A stretch of DNA of 64,000 bases, from positions 47,749-111,748 of the forward strand of contig KQ960844.1 of assembly GCA_001553355.1 (NCBI GenBank), written 5' to 3'. Origin of the DNA: Veillonellaceae bacterium DNF00626 (GTDB taxonomy: Bacteria > Bacillota > Negativicutes > Veillonellales > Dialisteraceae). The notes below the pieces were generated by a model. It saw only the letters and a list, made by a program, of their open reading frames with translations. It did not search any database and had not been told where the DNA came from. A program made the translations under genes and the position numbers. Of the stretch, positions 54,030 to 61,296 are shown piece by piece. Position 1 is the first letter of the stretch, and every line of letters starts with the position of its first letter.

Positions 54030-54140
54030 CTCGAATTAATTACATTATAACTTGTTCAATTTTTGTTGTCAACGACTTTCCGAATATTTTTTTGTCTTTT
54101 AAATTGATTTTATTCGGAAAATCATATAATATATATTTGA
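54030..54140. promoter_or_regulatory. Immunity switch: cro promoter, repressor promoter, operators
   Basis: Minus-strand cro promoter: TTGACA, 17 nt, TATAAT, within 54040-54080 (reverse reading of ATTATAACTTG...TGTCAA). Plus-strand repressor -10 TATAAT near 54125. Operators: TTTCCGAAT and ATTCGGAAA form an inverted pair about 27 nt apart, and TTCGA-CTTC-TCGAA lies near the cro start. The CGGAA words are the likely repressor half sites. Confidence 0.65.
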
Positions 54141-54177
54141 GCATTCATTATATAGTATTGAAAAGGTGGTGATTAAA

Positions 54178-54651
54178 TTGAAAAATAGTTTAATGGATCG
54201 CATAAAAAAAGCAATGGCAGACAGAGAAATGAGCGCAGCTGAACTCTCAAGATTAACCGGAATTAGCCCGTCTTCCTTATCAGAATATTTAAATGGTCGT
54301 TACGAACCAAAGCAAGATAAAGTTGCATTAATCTCCAATGCATTAAAAGTATCTCCCGGATGGTTACTTGGGTTCGATGCCAACACATCGCCGACTACTT
54401 CGGCTAATAACAATGCGCCCAACATACAAGACGCACATGTTTCTCTTCCTGACCTTACACAAAAAGACGAACGAGAAATAGAATCCGACTTAGAAGACAT
54501 GATGAACTCCATTTCATCAGCAGCCTATGAAGGAGACGATGGAATCGAAGACATGGAAGCATTCAAAGCAACGATAAAAGCGGCGATGATACAAGCCAAA
54601 AGAATCGCAAAGAAAAAATACACCCCAAAAAAGTATCGAAAGGATAAATAA
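54178..54651 (+). CDS. XRE-family phage repressor (157 aa)
   Basis: A helix-turn-helix in the first 65 residues (MSAAELSRLTGISPSSLSEYLNGRYEPKQDKVALISNALKV), then a linker and an acidic C-terminal part; no S24 peptidase. The TTG at 54178 is preferred for its AAGGTGG box; GTG 54166/54169 are alternatives. It is followed 6 nt later by an ImmA-type protease, matching the ImmR-ImmA induction scheme of ICEBs1. Confidence 0.8.
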   Translation: MKNSLMDRIKKAMADREMSAAELSRLTGISPSSLSEYLNGRYEPKQDKVALISNALKVSPGWLLGFDANTSPTTSANNNAPNIQDAHVSLPDLTQKDEREIESDLEDMMNSISSAAYEGDDGIEDMEAFKATIKAAMIQAKRIAKKKYTPKKYRKDK

Positions 54652-54657
54652 AAAGTA

Positions 54658-55089
54658 ATGGACTTTCATCAAAAAGTTACTGCTCTTATCCGCCAATGTA
54701 AAACGGACGATCCATTTCGAATCGCCGCCCTTAAAAATATTCAAATCATCTATAACGACTTAGGTGGAAAGTTCGGTAACTACATAAAATACAAACGTTC
54801 TCGAATCATTATTCTTGATGACGTAAGAACACCGGACAATATACTCCCGTTCGTATGCGCGCACGAATTAGGACACGCCCTATGCACGCCTGATGACAAC
54901 ACCCAGTGGATAAAAACCTATACCATGAGTGTAAATGCAGACTGTATTGAACGAATAGCCAATAAATTTGCCGTCGAACTCCTATTAAATGATGACTATA
55001 TAGCAGATAACAAAGACTATTCCATATATAATCTTGCAGACTGCAGAGGCGTGCCTCACAAATTTATCCCACTAAAAAAATCCATTTAA
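54658..55089 (+). CDS. ImmA/IrrE-type metallopeptidase (143 aa)
   Basis: VCAHELGHALCTPDD carries the HExxH zinc motif, and the third ligand may lie in the ANKFAVELLL stretch, as in IrrE/ImmA. In ICEBs1 ImmA cuts the repressor to start excision; here it stands right after the repressor, so the same logic is inferred. The start is uncertain, as GTAATG at 54656-54658 lacks a strong box. Confidence 0.8.
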   Translation: MDFHQKVTALIRQCKTDDPFRIAALKNIQIIYNDLGGKFGNYIKYKRSRIIILDDVRTPDNILPFVCAHELGHALCTPDDNTQWIKTYTMSVNADCIERIANKFAVELLLNDDYIADNKDYSIYNLADCRGVPHKFIPLKKSI

Positions 55090-55133
55090 CTCGTATCTTT
55101 ATATAAAACTATTTTTTAAAAGGAGATGTTATT

Positions 55134-55631
55134 ATGAAGCGAATTATACTGTTGCTGCTTATTACACTGTTTACCCCTATTTGTTCTCAAGCTATCTCAT
55201 ACCATGAACTATTCGGCACACCGGGGAAAGAACTTGCCCTTCGAACAATCCCTGACGGAGTTATGATTATGGATGAATCTTCACAAAACATAGCCATAAA
55301 AGCCGATAATAAAGCAATTGTTTGTACAATGAGCATTTACGTTATACCTATAAAGTCACCGGAATTAATTACGGATGTCAGAGTTCGGGCTACATATAAT
55401 GTACGCTCCGGTGAATCTATAATGAATATGCCGCATAGATTCCCTGACGAATTAGAATTACTCGATTTAAAAACATATTATGCTGACGGCACATACTTAC
55501 CTAAAAAAACTAATGAATATATGGTATATGCCAAAAAATTGCTAAATCAATATTACAAAAAAATGGAAAGTAAGCATATTATCATCAAGGACTCAACAAA
55601 ATACAGTTATTCAGAAAGTTCGAACAATTGA
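55134..55631 (+). CDS. Secreted/periplasmic protein of the lysogeny block (165 aa)
   Basis: A signal peptide (MKRIILLLLITLFTPICSQA) is followed by a beta-rich domain without known motifs. AAAAGGAG precedes ATG 55134. It lies next to ImmA and is thus likely expressed in lysogens; superinfection exclusion or host modification is a guess from location. Confidence 0.6.
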   Translation: MKRIILLLLITLFTPICSQAISYHELFGTPGKELALRTIPDGVMIMDESSQNIAIKADNKAIVCTMSIYVIPIKSPELITDVRVRATYNVRSGESIMNMPHRFPDELELLDLKTYYADGTYLPKKTNEYMVYAKKLLNQYYKKMESKHIIIKDSTKYSYSESSNN

Positions 55632-55683
55632 TGTCATATCCTTAATTATTGACAAGTGGTTCTAATTTATATAAGATAAGGAC

Positions 55684-55745
55684 ACAAGACAAAACGGTTC
55701 ACCGTTTTAGGGGGATGACATCTTCGGATGCCGTCCCCTATTTTA
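55684..55745 (+). ncRNA. Candidate short RNA between the secreted gene and int
   Basis: TTGACA (55649-55654), 17 nt, TAAGAT (55672-55677), then within 62 nt two hairpins: ACGG-TTCA-CCGT and GGGGA..CATC-TTCG-GATG..TCCCC, ending TATTTT. No ORF lies within. It could instead be the terminator of the secreted gene. Confidence 0.45.
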
Positions 55746-55756
55746 ATTTGATTTAA

Positions 55757-55811
55757 ATCCAAGCAAAACATCATTTCTCTTGGATATAAATGGTTATATC
55801 CAAGCAAAACA
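55757..55811. repeat. Direct repeat ATCCAAGCAAAACA, 41 bp apart
   Basis: 14-bp words at 55757-55770 and 55798-55811. CTTGGAT (55779-55785) and GGATAT/ATATCC provide inverted copies, so each can also form a hairpin. Confidence 0.75.
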
Positions 55812-55830
55812 ACTTTTCAAACTTAGAATA

Positions 55831-55910
55831 AAAAAATCACCTGTGAAGATTTAGCAGTTTTTGCACAACAAAAAATTCACCTGTGCAAATTTCGCATTTT
55901 TTGCACAACA
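55831..55910. repeat. Two tandem 40-bp units
   Basis: 55831-55870 and 55871-55910 are head-to-tail copies sharing TCACCTGTG, a central GATTT/AATTT, and TTTTTGCACAACA. The second has TGTGCAAA and TTTGCACA as an inverted pair. The GTGCAA word also occurs at the late promoter. Confidence 0.85.
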
Positions 55911-55963
55911 AATACTATTTCATAAATATTGACAACTTTTATTTACTTATGTACCATAGATAT

Positions 55964-56038
55964 AGATTGAACCGTGGCGTATTGCACAAAGCGGACCGGG
56001 AAATACCTTGGTACATTGTATCAAGGTATTTTTCTTTT
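55964..56038 (+). ncRNA. Short promoter-leader-terminator unit 1
   Basis: TTGACA (55929-55934), 17 nt, TACCATAG (55952-55959), then about 40 nt of sequence and a terminator hairpin AATACCTTG/CAAGGTATT (56002-56030) with TTTCTTTT. No gene follows at once. The promoter words TACCATAG-w-TATAGAT and parts of the leader recur in front of int (unit 2). Confidence 0.5.
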
Positions 56039-56068
56039 GCACCGGAAATAATAACTCCATCAAACCAT

Positions 56069-56108
56069 AAAAAACAGTGGAGTTTATACTACTACACCAC
56101 TATTTTTT
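56069..56108. terminator. Symmetrical A/T-flanked hairpin
   Basis: AAAAAACAGTGG (56069-56080) and CCACTATTTTTT (56097-56108), usable on both strands. It separates unit 1 from the TTCAAA array. Confidence 0.6.
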
Positions 56109-56149
56109 AGAAAATGTTGGAGATAAAAATAGAACATTTTGCCAACTAT

Positions 56150-56253
56150 TTCAAACTATTTCAAACGATTTATCAAACGATTTCAAACGATTTTCAACTA
56201 TTAGGAAATTCCCAATAGTTCAAAGAAGTTCAAAAAGTTCAAAAAAGTTCAAA
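56150..56253. repeat. Phased TTCAAA array, nine copies
   Basis: TTCAAA (or one-base variants ATCAAA/TTCAAC) begins at 56150, 56160, 56172, 56182, 56193, 56219, 56229, 56238 and 56248, that is every 9-12 bp, about one helix turn. A 23-bp palindrome of ACTATT and AATAGT words with GGAAATTCC in the centre fills the gap at 56197-56219. Confidence 0.85.
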
Positions 56254-56263
56254 CGAATTAAAT

Positions 56264-56388
56264 GAGTTAAAATGAGTTAAAATGATGAGTTAAAAAGTCA
56301 GTATTTATCGTGCATTTCAGAGTTTAACTCGTTTTTAACTCATTAGCTTAATCAAGTGAATTTTGAGTTGAGTTAAAAAATGAGTTAA
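56264..56388. repeat. GAGTTAA operator array, seven copies
   Basis: GAGTTAA in direct orientation at 56264, 56274, 56287, 56370 and 56382; in inverted orientation (TTAACTC) at 56324 and 56335; a variant at 56365. The last copy ends just before the -35 of the int promoter. Confidence 0.85.
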
Positions 56389-56393
56389 ACTTC

Positions 56394-56505
56394 TTGACCC
56401 AATCAATTTTTATTGCTACCATAGTTATAGATGAATTGGCCGAAGCTCAATAGAGCCTGGTCTAAGAGAAGTCATCGCTATCGTAGCGGTGGCTTTTCTT
56501 TTTAT
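56394..56505 (+). promoter_or_regulatory. int promoter with leader terminator (unit 2)
   Basis: TTGACC (56394-56399), 17 nt, TACCATAG (56417-56424). The leader ends in a hairpin of GAGAAG..CGCTA and TAGCG..CTTTTCT (about 56465-56498) followed by a T-rich run, only about 25 nt before the int ATG. Readthrough is therefore a control point for integrase. Confidence 0.6.
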
Positions 56506-56527
56506 TTTCTACAGAAAGGAGATTGTA

Positions 56528-57622
56528 ATGAAAAGAGCAAATGGAAGTGGATCAGTATACAAAAGGAAAGACGCACGTCGCAGAAATCCATTTGTAGCCG
56601 TTATCAATTTAGGCTTTGACAACGAAGGAAAAAGAAAAAAGAAAATCATCGGAAGCTTTGCCACATTCCACGAAGCACAAAAAGCCTTAGAAATTTACAA
56701 CAACACACCAATGGAAACAAAAAAAGCAATGCAAATCACATTAGGTGAATTATGGAAAATGCATTGCTTGCAGCAAGAAAAAATAGGGAAGCCGATAAAT
56801 GTGACGCTACGCTCAGCCTATCGCACACACGTGATAAAAATAGCAGATATGCCTATATCAGAAATAAGAACCGTACACCTGCAATCAGTTATTGATGAAT
56901 CAAACATCGGCCATATAGGACAATCGAAAATCGTTACGATATTCCATGCTATATATAAAATAGCATTAGCCAATGACATCGCGCTAAAAGATTACAGTCG
57001 ATTCCTAAGAATAAAAGAATTCGTAAAATCCACCATACATAAACCCTTTACAGAAAAAGAAATGCAAACGATGTGGAAAAATAAAACCGACTTACTAACA
57101 AAAATCATCCTTATACAATGCTACACCGGGACACGCTCCGCAGACTTATCCCGGATGCTGCTCAAAAACGTAAACCTATCAGAACAATACATGATAGGTG
57201 GAAGCAAAACCGAAGCCGGAAGAAATAGACTAATCCCTATCGCAAATTGCATACTTCCCATCGTCCGTGAATTTTACGAAAAATCTAAACTAAAAAAATT
57301 GCCATATCTATTTACGTTAGAAGAAGGCATACCGCGAAAACAGGATCGCCCCCACTTCCCCCGTATTTATAAAGCAGTATATGGTGATAAACACCTCGCC
57401 CACGATGCCCGGCACACCTTCATAACGCTTGCTGCTAATTATAAATTGAATGATATTGATGTAAAATTAATCGTTGGCCACAAACAAACAGACATCACCA
57501 AAGATGTCTATACTCACAGACTAAGAGAACAGCTATTGTCAACTGTTAATAAACTACCATACGGAATAGATATGAAAATGGATCCTCGTGAATCTGGTAG
57601 CCACGTGGTAGCCACAGAGTAA
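56528..57622 (+). CDS. int: Tyrosine integrase (364 aa)
   Basis: An N-terminal SAM-like DNA-binding part (residues about 60-160) and a catalytic domain with Arg203, His292, Arg295, His318 and Tyr328 (GTRSADLSR, HDARHTF, VGHKQTD, DVYTHR). It performs site-specific recombination at the 21-bp core. AGAAAGGAG sets the start at 56528. The last codons lie in the attR core, so the C-terminal residues depend on whether the phage is integrated. Confidence 0.92.
   Translation: MKRANGSGSVYKRKDARRRNPFVAVINLGFDNEGKRKKKIIGSFATFHEAQKALEIYNNTPMETKKAMQITLGELWKMHCLQQEKIGKPINVTLRSAYRTHVIKIADMPISEIRTVHLQSVIDESNIGHIGQSKIVTIFHAIYKIALANDIALKDYSRFLRIKEFVKSTIHKPFTEKEMQTMWKNKTDLLTKIILIQCYTGTRSADLSRMLLKNVNLSEQYMIGGSKTEAGRNRLIPIANCILPIVREFYEKSKLKKLPYLFTLEEGIPRKQDRPHFPRIYKAVYGDKHLAHDARHTFITLAANYKLNDIDVKLIVGHKQTDITKDVYTHRLREQLLSTVNKLPYGIDMKMDPRESGSHVVATE
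57595..57615 (+). other. attR core of the prophage
   Basis: It matches 8909-8929 exactly over 21 bp; bases on both sides differ (C before, A after, against T and G in attL). It lies within the last codons of int. Confidence 0.82.
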
Positions 57623-57656
57623 TTTATAGGGTATCTAATTGAGAATACAAAAACAA

Positions 57657-57689
57657 AAAAGTGCGTAATCACCGTATCTACGCACTTTT
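57657..57689 (+). terminator. Terminator after int
   Basis: AAAAGTGCGTA and TACGCACTTTT around an 11-nt loop, on the host side of attR. Confidence 0.85.
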
Positions 57690-57735
57690 ACCTACTCGGC
57701 AAATAATATAAGAAATAAGAACAACAGGAGGCATC

Positions 57736-59610
57736 ATGATTCGCATACTAACTGCATCACCGGAATTTCTCCCGGGACAGATTCGCCAAAATTATCAACT
57801 GATGATACAGGAAATAAACCGCGCCAAAGAAGAACAAGCAGACATCATTATATTCCCTGAGCTTTCTCTGACGGGTTATTTCATCGGTGACCTATGGGAA
57901 TCTCCGGCCTTTCTTCATGAAAGCGAAGCATATAAGGAAAAAATTATTGCCGCCGCAGAAGGCATCACCATCATTTTCGGCCATGTAGCTATTGATAAAA
58001 ATAAAAAAAATTCCGACGGCAGACTAAGGCTGTACAATGCCGGCTTTGTCGCGCAAAATCAGAAACTCGTTGCCAATACCATCGGGCATTTTTACACCAT
58101 AAAGACACTCCTACCCACCTATGGGCCTTTTGATGACACCAGACATTTTACGAACATACTCAGGGTAGCCGCAGAAGAAAATACCACCGTCCATAAGCTT
58201 ATTGCCCCCTACGACATCACCATAAAAGACGAACACTTACAAATAGGTCTGCTCCTTTGCGAGGACAGCTGGGACGAAAACTATTTCCTTTCTCCGACAG
58301 CCATACTAACAGAGAAACAATCCCATCTTCTTGTCAATCTTTCGGCTTCTCCTTTTTCTTTAGAGAAACAGGAAAACCGTCACCGCCTCTTTAGCGCCCA
58401 CGGAAAGAAATATCGGATACCCACGCTGTACGTCAACCGTAGTGGCGTGGAAAATACAGGTAAAACCATCTATCTCTATGACGGTATCACCTTTGCCTAT
58501 GACCAAAACGGACTACTCATCGATGAAAGTATTCCTTTCCAAAGTAGAAGGAAATTATGGGAATTTGAGCCACGGACAAGACAACTCATACCGACTGAGA
58601 AAAAAACTATTTCTCACCTGCCTCCTTTACTTTCCTCTTTGCAATATGGACTCAAAAAATTTCTCCAAATGCTTTCTGTCGATCACGTCACCATCGGACT
58701 CTCCGGCGGCATTGATTCAGCAGTAAATGCTGCCCTCTATCGCTCTATTCTGCCAAAGGAACATCTTCTTTTCGTCAATACTCCCACGCAATACAATTCT
58801 ACCACTACGCGAATATTAGCTAAAACCGTAGCAGAAAATATCGGCGCCTATTACACAGAAATACCCATCGACCACTTCGTTGACGAAACGAAACAAATGA
58901 TTGACTGCCGATCTATTTCCTCAAAAGACAGAAAAATCACCTTGCACCTATCTCCTTTAGCCAAGGAAAATATGCAAGCCCGTGATCGAAGCAGCCGTGT
59001 TTTAGCCGGTCTTTCATCCGCTTTTGGAGGCATCTTCACATGTAATGCCAACAAAACTGAACTCACTGTGGGCTACGGAACTTTCTACGGTGACCTTGCC
59101 GGTGCTGTGGCAGCCACCGGAGATTTATGGAAATATCAAATCTATCAATTAGGACATGAACTGAATGCCTATTTCCAAGAGGATATCATTCCTAAAGATA
59201 TTTTCACCTTAAAACCGAGTGCCGAATTATCTCCGCAGCAAGATGTAACAAAAAACTTAGGCGATCCCTTAATTTATGATTATCACGACTATCTTTTCCG
59301 CGCGTGGGTAGAGTCATCAAGCCGCCCAACCATAGAAGATACCCTTCGATGGTATGCTGACGGCGTCTTAGAGGAAAAAATTCACACTCCTTTGACGATA
59401 CAAGATATTTTCCCCACAGCCAAAGACTTCATCTGCGACTTAGAACGATGGTGGACGCTCTACACCGGCTTTGCCGTCGCCAAGCGCATTCAAGCACCGC
59501 CAATCATCGCCGTCAGTCGCCGACCTTACGGCACCGATTTCCGCGAATCTCAAATGACTCCTTACTACACGGATACATACTACGAATGGAAAAATAAATT
59601 ATTACAATAA
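57736..59610 (+). CDS. nadE: Glutamine-dependent NAD+ synthetase
   Basis: 624 residues. The N-terminal nitrilase-type glutaminase domain has Glu42 (FPELSLTGYF) and Cys175 (LLCEDSWDE); the C-terminal synthase domain has the ATP motif SGGIDS at 323-328. It amidates deamido-NAD with glutamine ammonia. AGGAGG precedes ATG 57736. First host gene after attR; nothing suggests that the prophage alters it. Confidence 0.93.
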   Translation: MIRILTASPEFLPGQIRQNYQLMIQEINRAKEEQADIIIFPELSLTGYFIGDLWESPAFLHESEAYKEKIIAAAEGITIIFGHVAIDKNKKNSDGRLRLYNAGFVAQNQKLVANTIGHFYTIKTLLPTYGPFDDTRHFTNILRVAAEENTTVHKLIAPYDITIKDEHLQIGLLLCEDSWDENYFLSPTAILTEKQSHLLVNLSASPFSLEKQENRHRLFSAHGKKYRIPTLYVNRSGVENTGKTIYLYDGITFAYDQNGLLIDESIPFQSRRKLWEFEPRTRQLIPTEKKTISHLPPLLSSLQYGLKKFLQMLSVDHVTIGLSGGIDSAVNAALYRSILPKEHLLFVNTPTQYNSTTTRILAKTVAENIGAYYTEIPIDHFVDETKQMIDCRSISSKDRKITLHLSPLAKENMQARDRSSRVLAGLSSAFGGIFTCNANKTELTVGYGTFYGDLAGAVAATGDLWKYQIYQLGHELNAYFQEDIIPKDIFTLKPSAELSPQQDVTKNLGDPLIYDYHDYLFRAWVESSSRPTIEDTLRWYADGVLEEKIHTPLTIQDIFPTAKDFICDLERWWTLYTGFAVAKRIQAPPIIAVSRRPYGTDFRESQMTPYYTDTYYEWKNKLLQ

Positions 59611-59615
59611 AAAAT

Positions 59616-59662
59616 AAGAGACATCCTCGTTCCTATTTTCCAACGAAGGATGTCTCTTTTGT
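59616..59662. terminator. Bidirectional terminator between nadE and the helicase
   Basis: AAGAGACATCCTCGTT and AACGAAGGATGTCTCTT around about 10 nt. Confidence 0.92.
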
Positions 59663-59668
59663 TATCTA

Positions 59669-61168
59669 TTAATCTTTGAAATACGGCTTAAAGCTCGATT
59701 CATGAACATGCGACTTTTTTGATTTCTTTTTATCGTGAAAATGTTTTTTGTCATTTTTCATACGGCGATCATGATTCCGCGGTTTATCGTCACGGCGTTT
59801 ATCTTTACTCCGAAAATTTCTCTTTTTCCCGTCATGACGTTTTTTCCGTTGCGGCGCTTCTTCGGTAATTTTTACCGGTGTCACATCCGGTTGTTTTGTT
59901 AATAATTTAATAGCCGCCGCCACTAAGGAAACAGAATCAATATTATTGAGTAAATCTTCGGCATTTTCTCGATATTCTTCTAAACCTAAATTTTGCGCTG
60001 TTTCTTGTAAACTTTCAATGGCTGTCCGTTGATTACCTGCAATGACATCCGTGAGGGTAGGGACGCTTTTCCGGGTAATTTTACGTCGAATGGCTTTTTC
60101 AATGCTTCTAAGCTGTCCCATTTCTCTTGAAATAACAAATGTCATAGCAACGCCGGTTTGTCCTGCTCGACCGGTACGTCCTACTCGATGAACATAGGTT
60201 TCGGGATCTTGCGGCATGTCGAAATTATATACATGCGTGACTCCGCTGATATCCAATCCTCTGGCGGCTACATCGGTGGCAACTAAAATATCAATCGTGC
60301 CTTCTTTGAATTGTCGAACCACGGAATCTCTTTTTGGTTGAGATAAGTCACCATGAAGGCCTTCCGCCATGTAACCTCTTTTTTTCAGTGCTTCCGTGAC
60401 TTCATCGTTTCGTCTTTTGGTTCGTACAAAAACAATGGCTAAATCAGGACTTTCCATATCCAACAAACGGCAAAGGCAATCGAATTTCTGTCTATCCGGT
60501 AATTCCACATATTGTTGTTCTACTAAATCAATGGTCACTGTGGCAGACTTGATTCGTACCACTTGCGGTTCACGCAAAAAGGATTCTGCCAATTCTTGAA
60601 TGGGTGCCGGCATAGTGGCTGAGAAAAACATCGTTTGTCTTTCTTTCGGCATAGCGGATAAAATGGTACGTATATCATCAATAAATCCCATATCTACCAT
60701 TTCATCGCCTTCATCCAATACAAGGACTTGAACATGAGATAAATCCACGGTGCCACGTTTCATATGATCCATGAGCCGTCCCGGTGTCGCTACGATAATA
60801 TTTGGTTTCTTTCTAAGGGCTCTAAATTGCCGCTCAATATCCTGCCCGCCATAAATCGGCAAGGCTTGGAAGGGCAAATATTGCGCTAAGCGATTAATTT
60901 CTTCTGCGGACTGTATCGCCAATTCCCGAGTAGGTGAAAGCACCACCGCTTGAGGCGATGGTTTCGACGAATCAATTCGTTCTAAAAGGGGAATCCCAAA
61001 AGCTGCTGTTTTCCCTGTCCCGGTTTGCGCCTGTCCGATGAAATCACCCCCTGCCATAGCAATGGGAATAGATGCTTTCTGTATAGGTGTAGGTTCCTCA
61101 AAACCCATATCTTCAATGGCCTTCATAATTTCCGGAAGAAGACCTAATTCCTTAAACGTATCGTACAT
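59669..61168 (-). CDS. DEAD-box RNA helicase, CshA-like (499 aa)
   Basis: Q motif GFEEPTPIQKASIP, Walker A AQTGTGKT, motif II as DEGD instead of DEAD, SAT, and HRVGRTGRAG. A basic, Arg/Lys/His-rich C-tail follows from about 430. It unwinds structured RNA, probably for ribosome assembly or mRNA decay. CGGAGG precedes ATG 61168. The promoter lies around 61210-61240 (TATAAT on the minus strand). Single gene. Confidence 0.9.
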   Translation of the reverse strand: MYDTFKELGLLPEIMKAIEDMGFEEPTPIQKASIPIAMAGGDFIGQAQTGTGKTAAFGIPLLERIDSSKPSPQAVVLSPTRELAIQSAEEINRLAQYLPFQALPIYGGQDIERQFRALRKKPNIIVATPGRLMDHMKRGTVDLSHVQVLVLDEGDEMVDMGFIDDIRTILSAMPKERQTMFFSATMPAPIQELAESFLREPQVVRIKSATVTIDLVEQQYVELPDRQKFDCLCRLLDMESPDLAIVFVRTKRRNDEVTEALKKRGYMAEGLHGDLSQPKRDSVVRQFKEGTIDILVATDVAARGLDISGVTHVYNFDMPQDPETYVHRVGRTGRAGQTGVAMTFVISREMGQLRSIEKAIRRKITRKSVPTLTDVIAGNQRTAIESLQETAQNLGLEEYRENAEDLLNNIDSVSLVAAAIKLLTKQPDVTPVKITEEAPQRKKRHDGKKRNFRSKDKRRDDKPRNHDRRMKNDKKHFHDKKKSKKSHVHESSFKPYFKD

Positions 61169-61272
61169 AATACCTCCGATACAAAATAGAAACCTCTCGT
61201 TTCTCTACGTCATTAATAACTAAAACATTATATCACAGTTATAGGAAATATAATAATTTTACGGCAAAAGAA

Positions 61273-61296
61273 AAGGATAATTATTTGCTTATCCTT
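61273..61296 (-). terminator. Terminator of the sda operon
   Basis: On the minus strand AAGGATAA..TTATCCTT pairs, overlapping the sdaAA stop and followed by TTTTCTTTT. Confidence 0.7.

Larger units (their letters stand above)
8909..57615. mobile_element. Apparently complete temperate prophage with podovirus-type genes, about 48.7 kb
   Basis: Bounded by 21-bp direct repeats. It carries integrase, immunity, recombination, replication, packaging, head, tail, ejection and lysis modules in a normal temperate order, with int at the right end and lysis at the left end. Terminase, Prp-type protease, portal, scaffold, N4-type coat, P22-like adaptor and a giant polyvalent ejection protein, with no long-tail tape measure or sheath gene, point to a short-tailed virion. 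No disrupted essential gene was seen, so it may be inducible (inference). Confidence 0.92.

Noticed and set aside
55757-55910. CRISPR-like array
   Set aside because: Only two copies of each of two unrelated repeats, no unique spacers of even size, and no cas gene in the window.
55883-56110. 75-codon open frame in the repeat region
   Set aside because: It spans the second 40-bp repeat, a promoter and two hairpins, has no ribosome site and no protein-like pattern.
56429-56470. tRNA-like fragment in the int leader (GAAGCTCAATAGAGCC recalls a D arm)
   Set aside because: No acceptor stem, anticodon arm or T arm can be drawn around it.
56431-56619. 62-codon frame over the int leader
   Set aside because: It is made from the leader hairpin and the int gene in another frame; no ribosome site.
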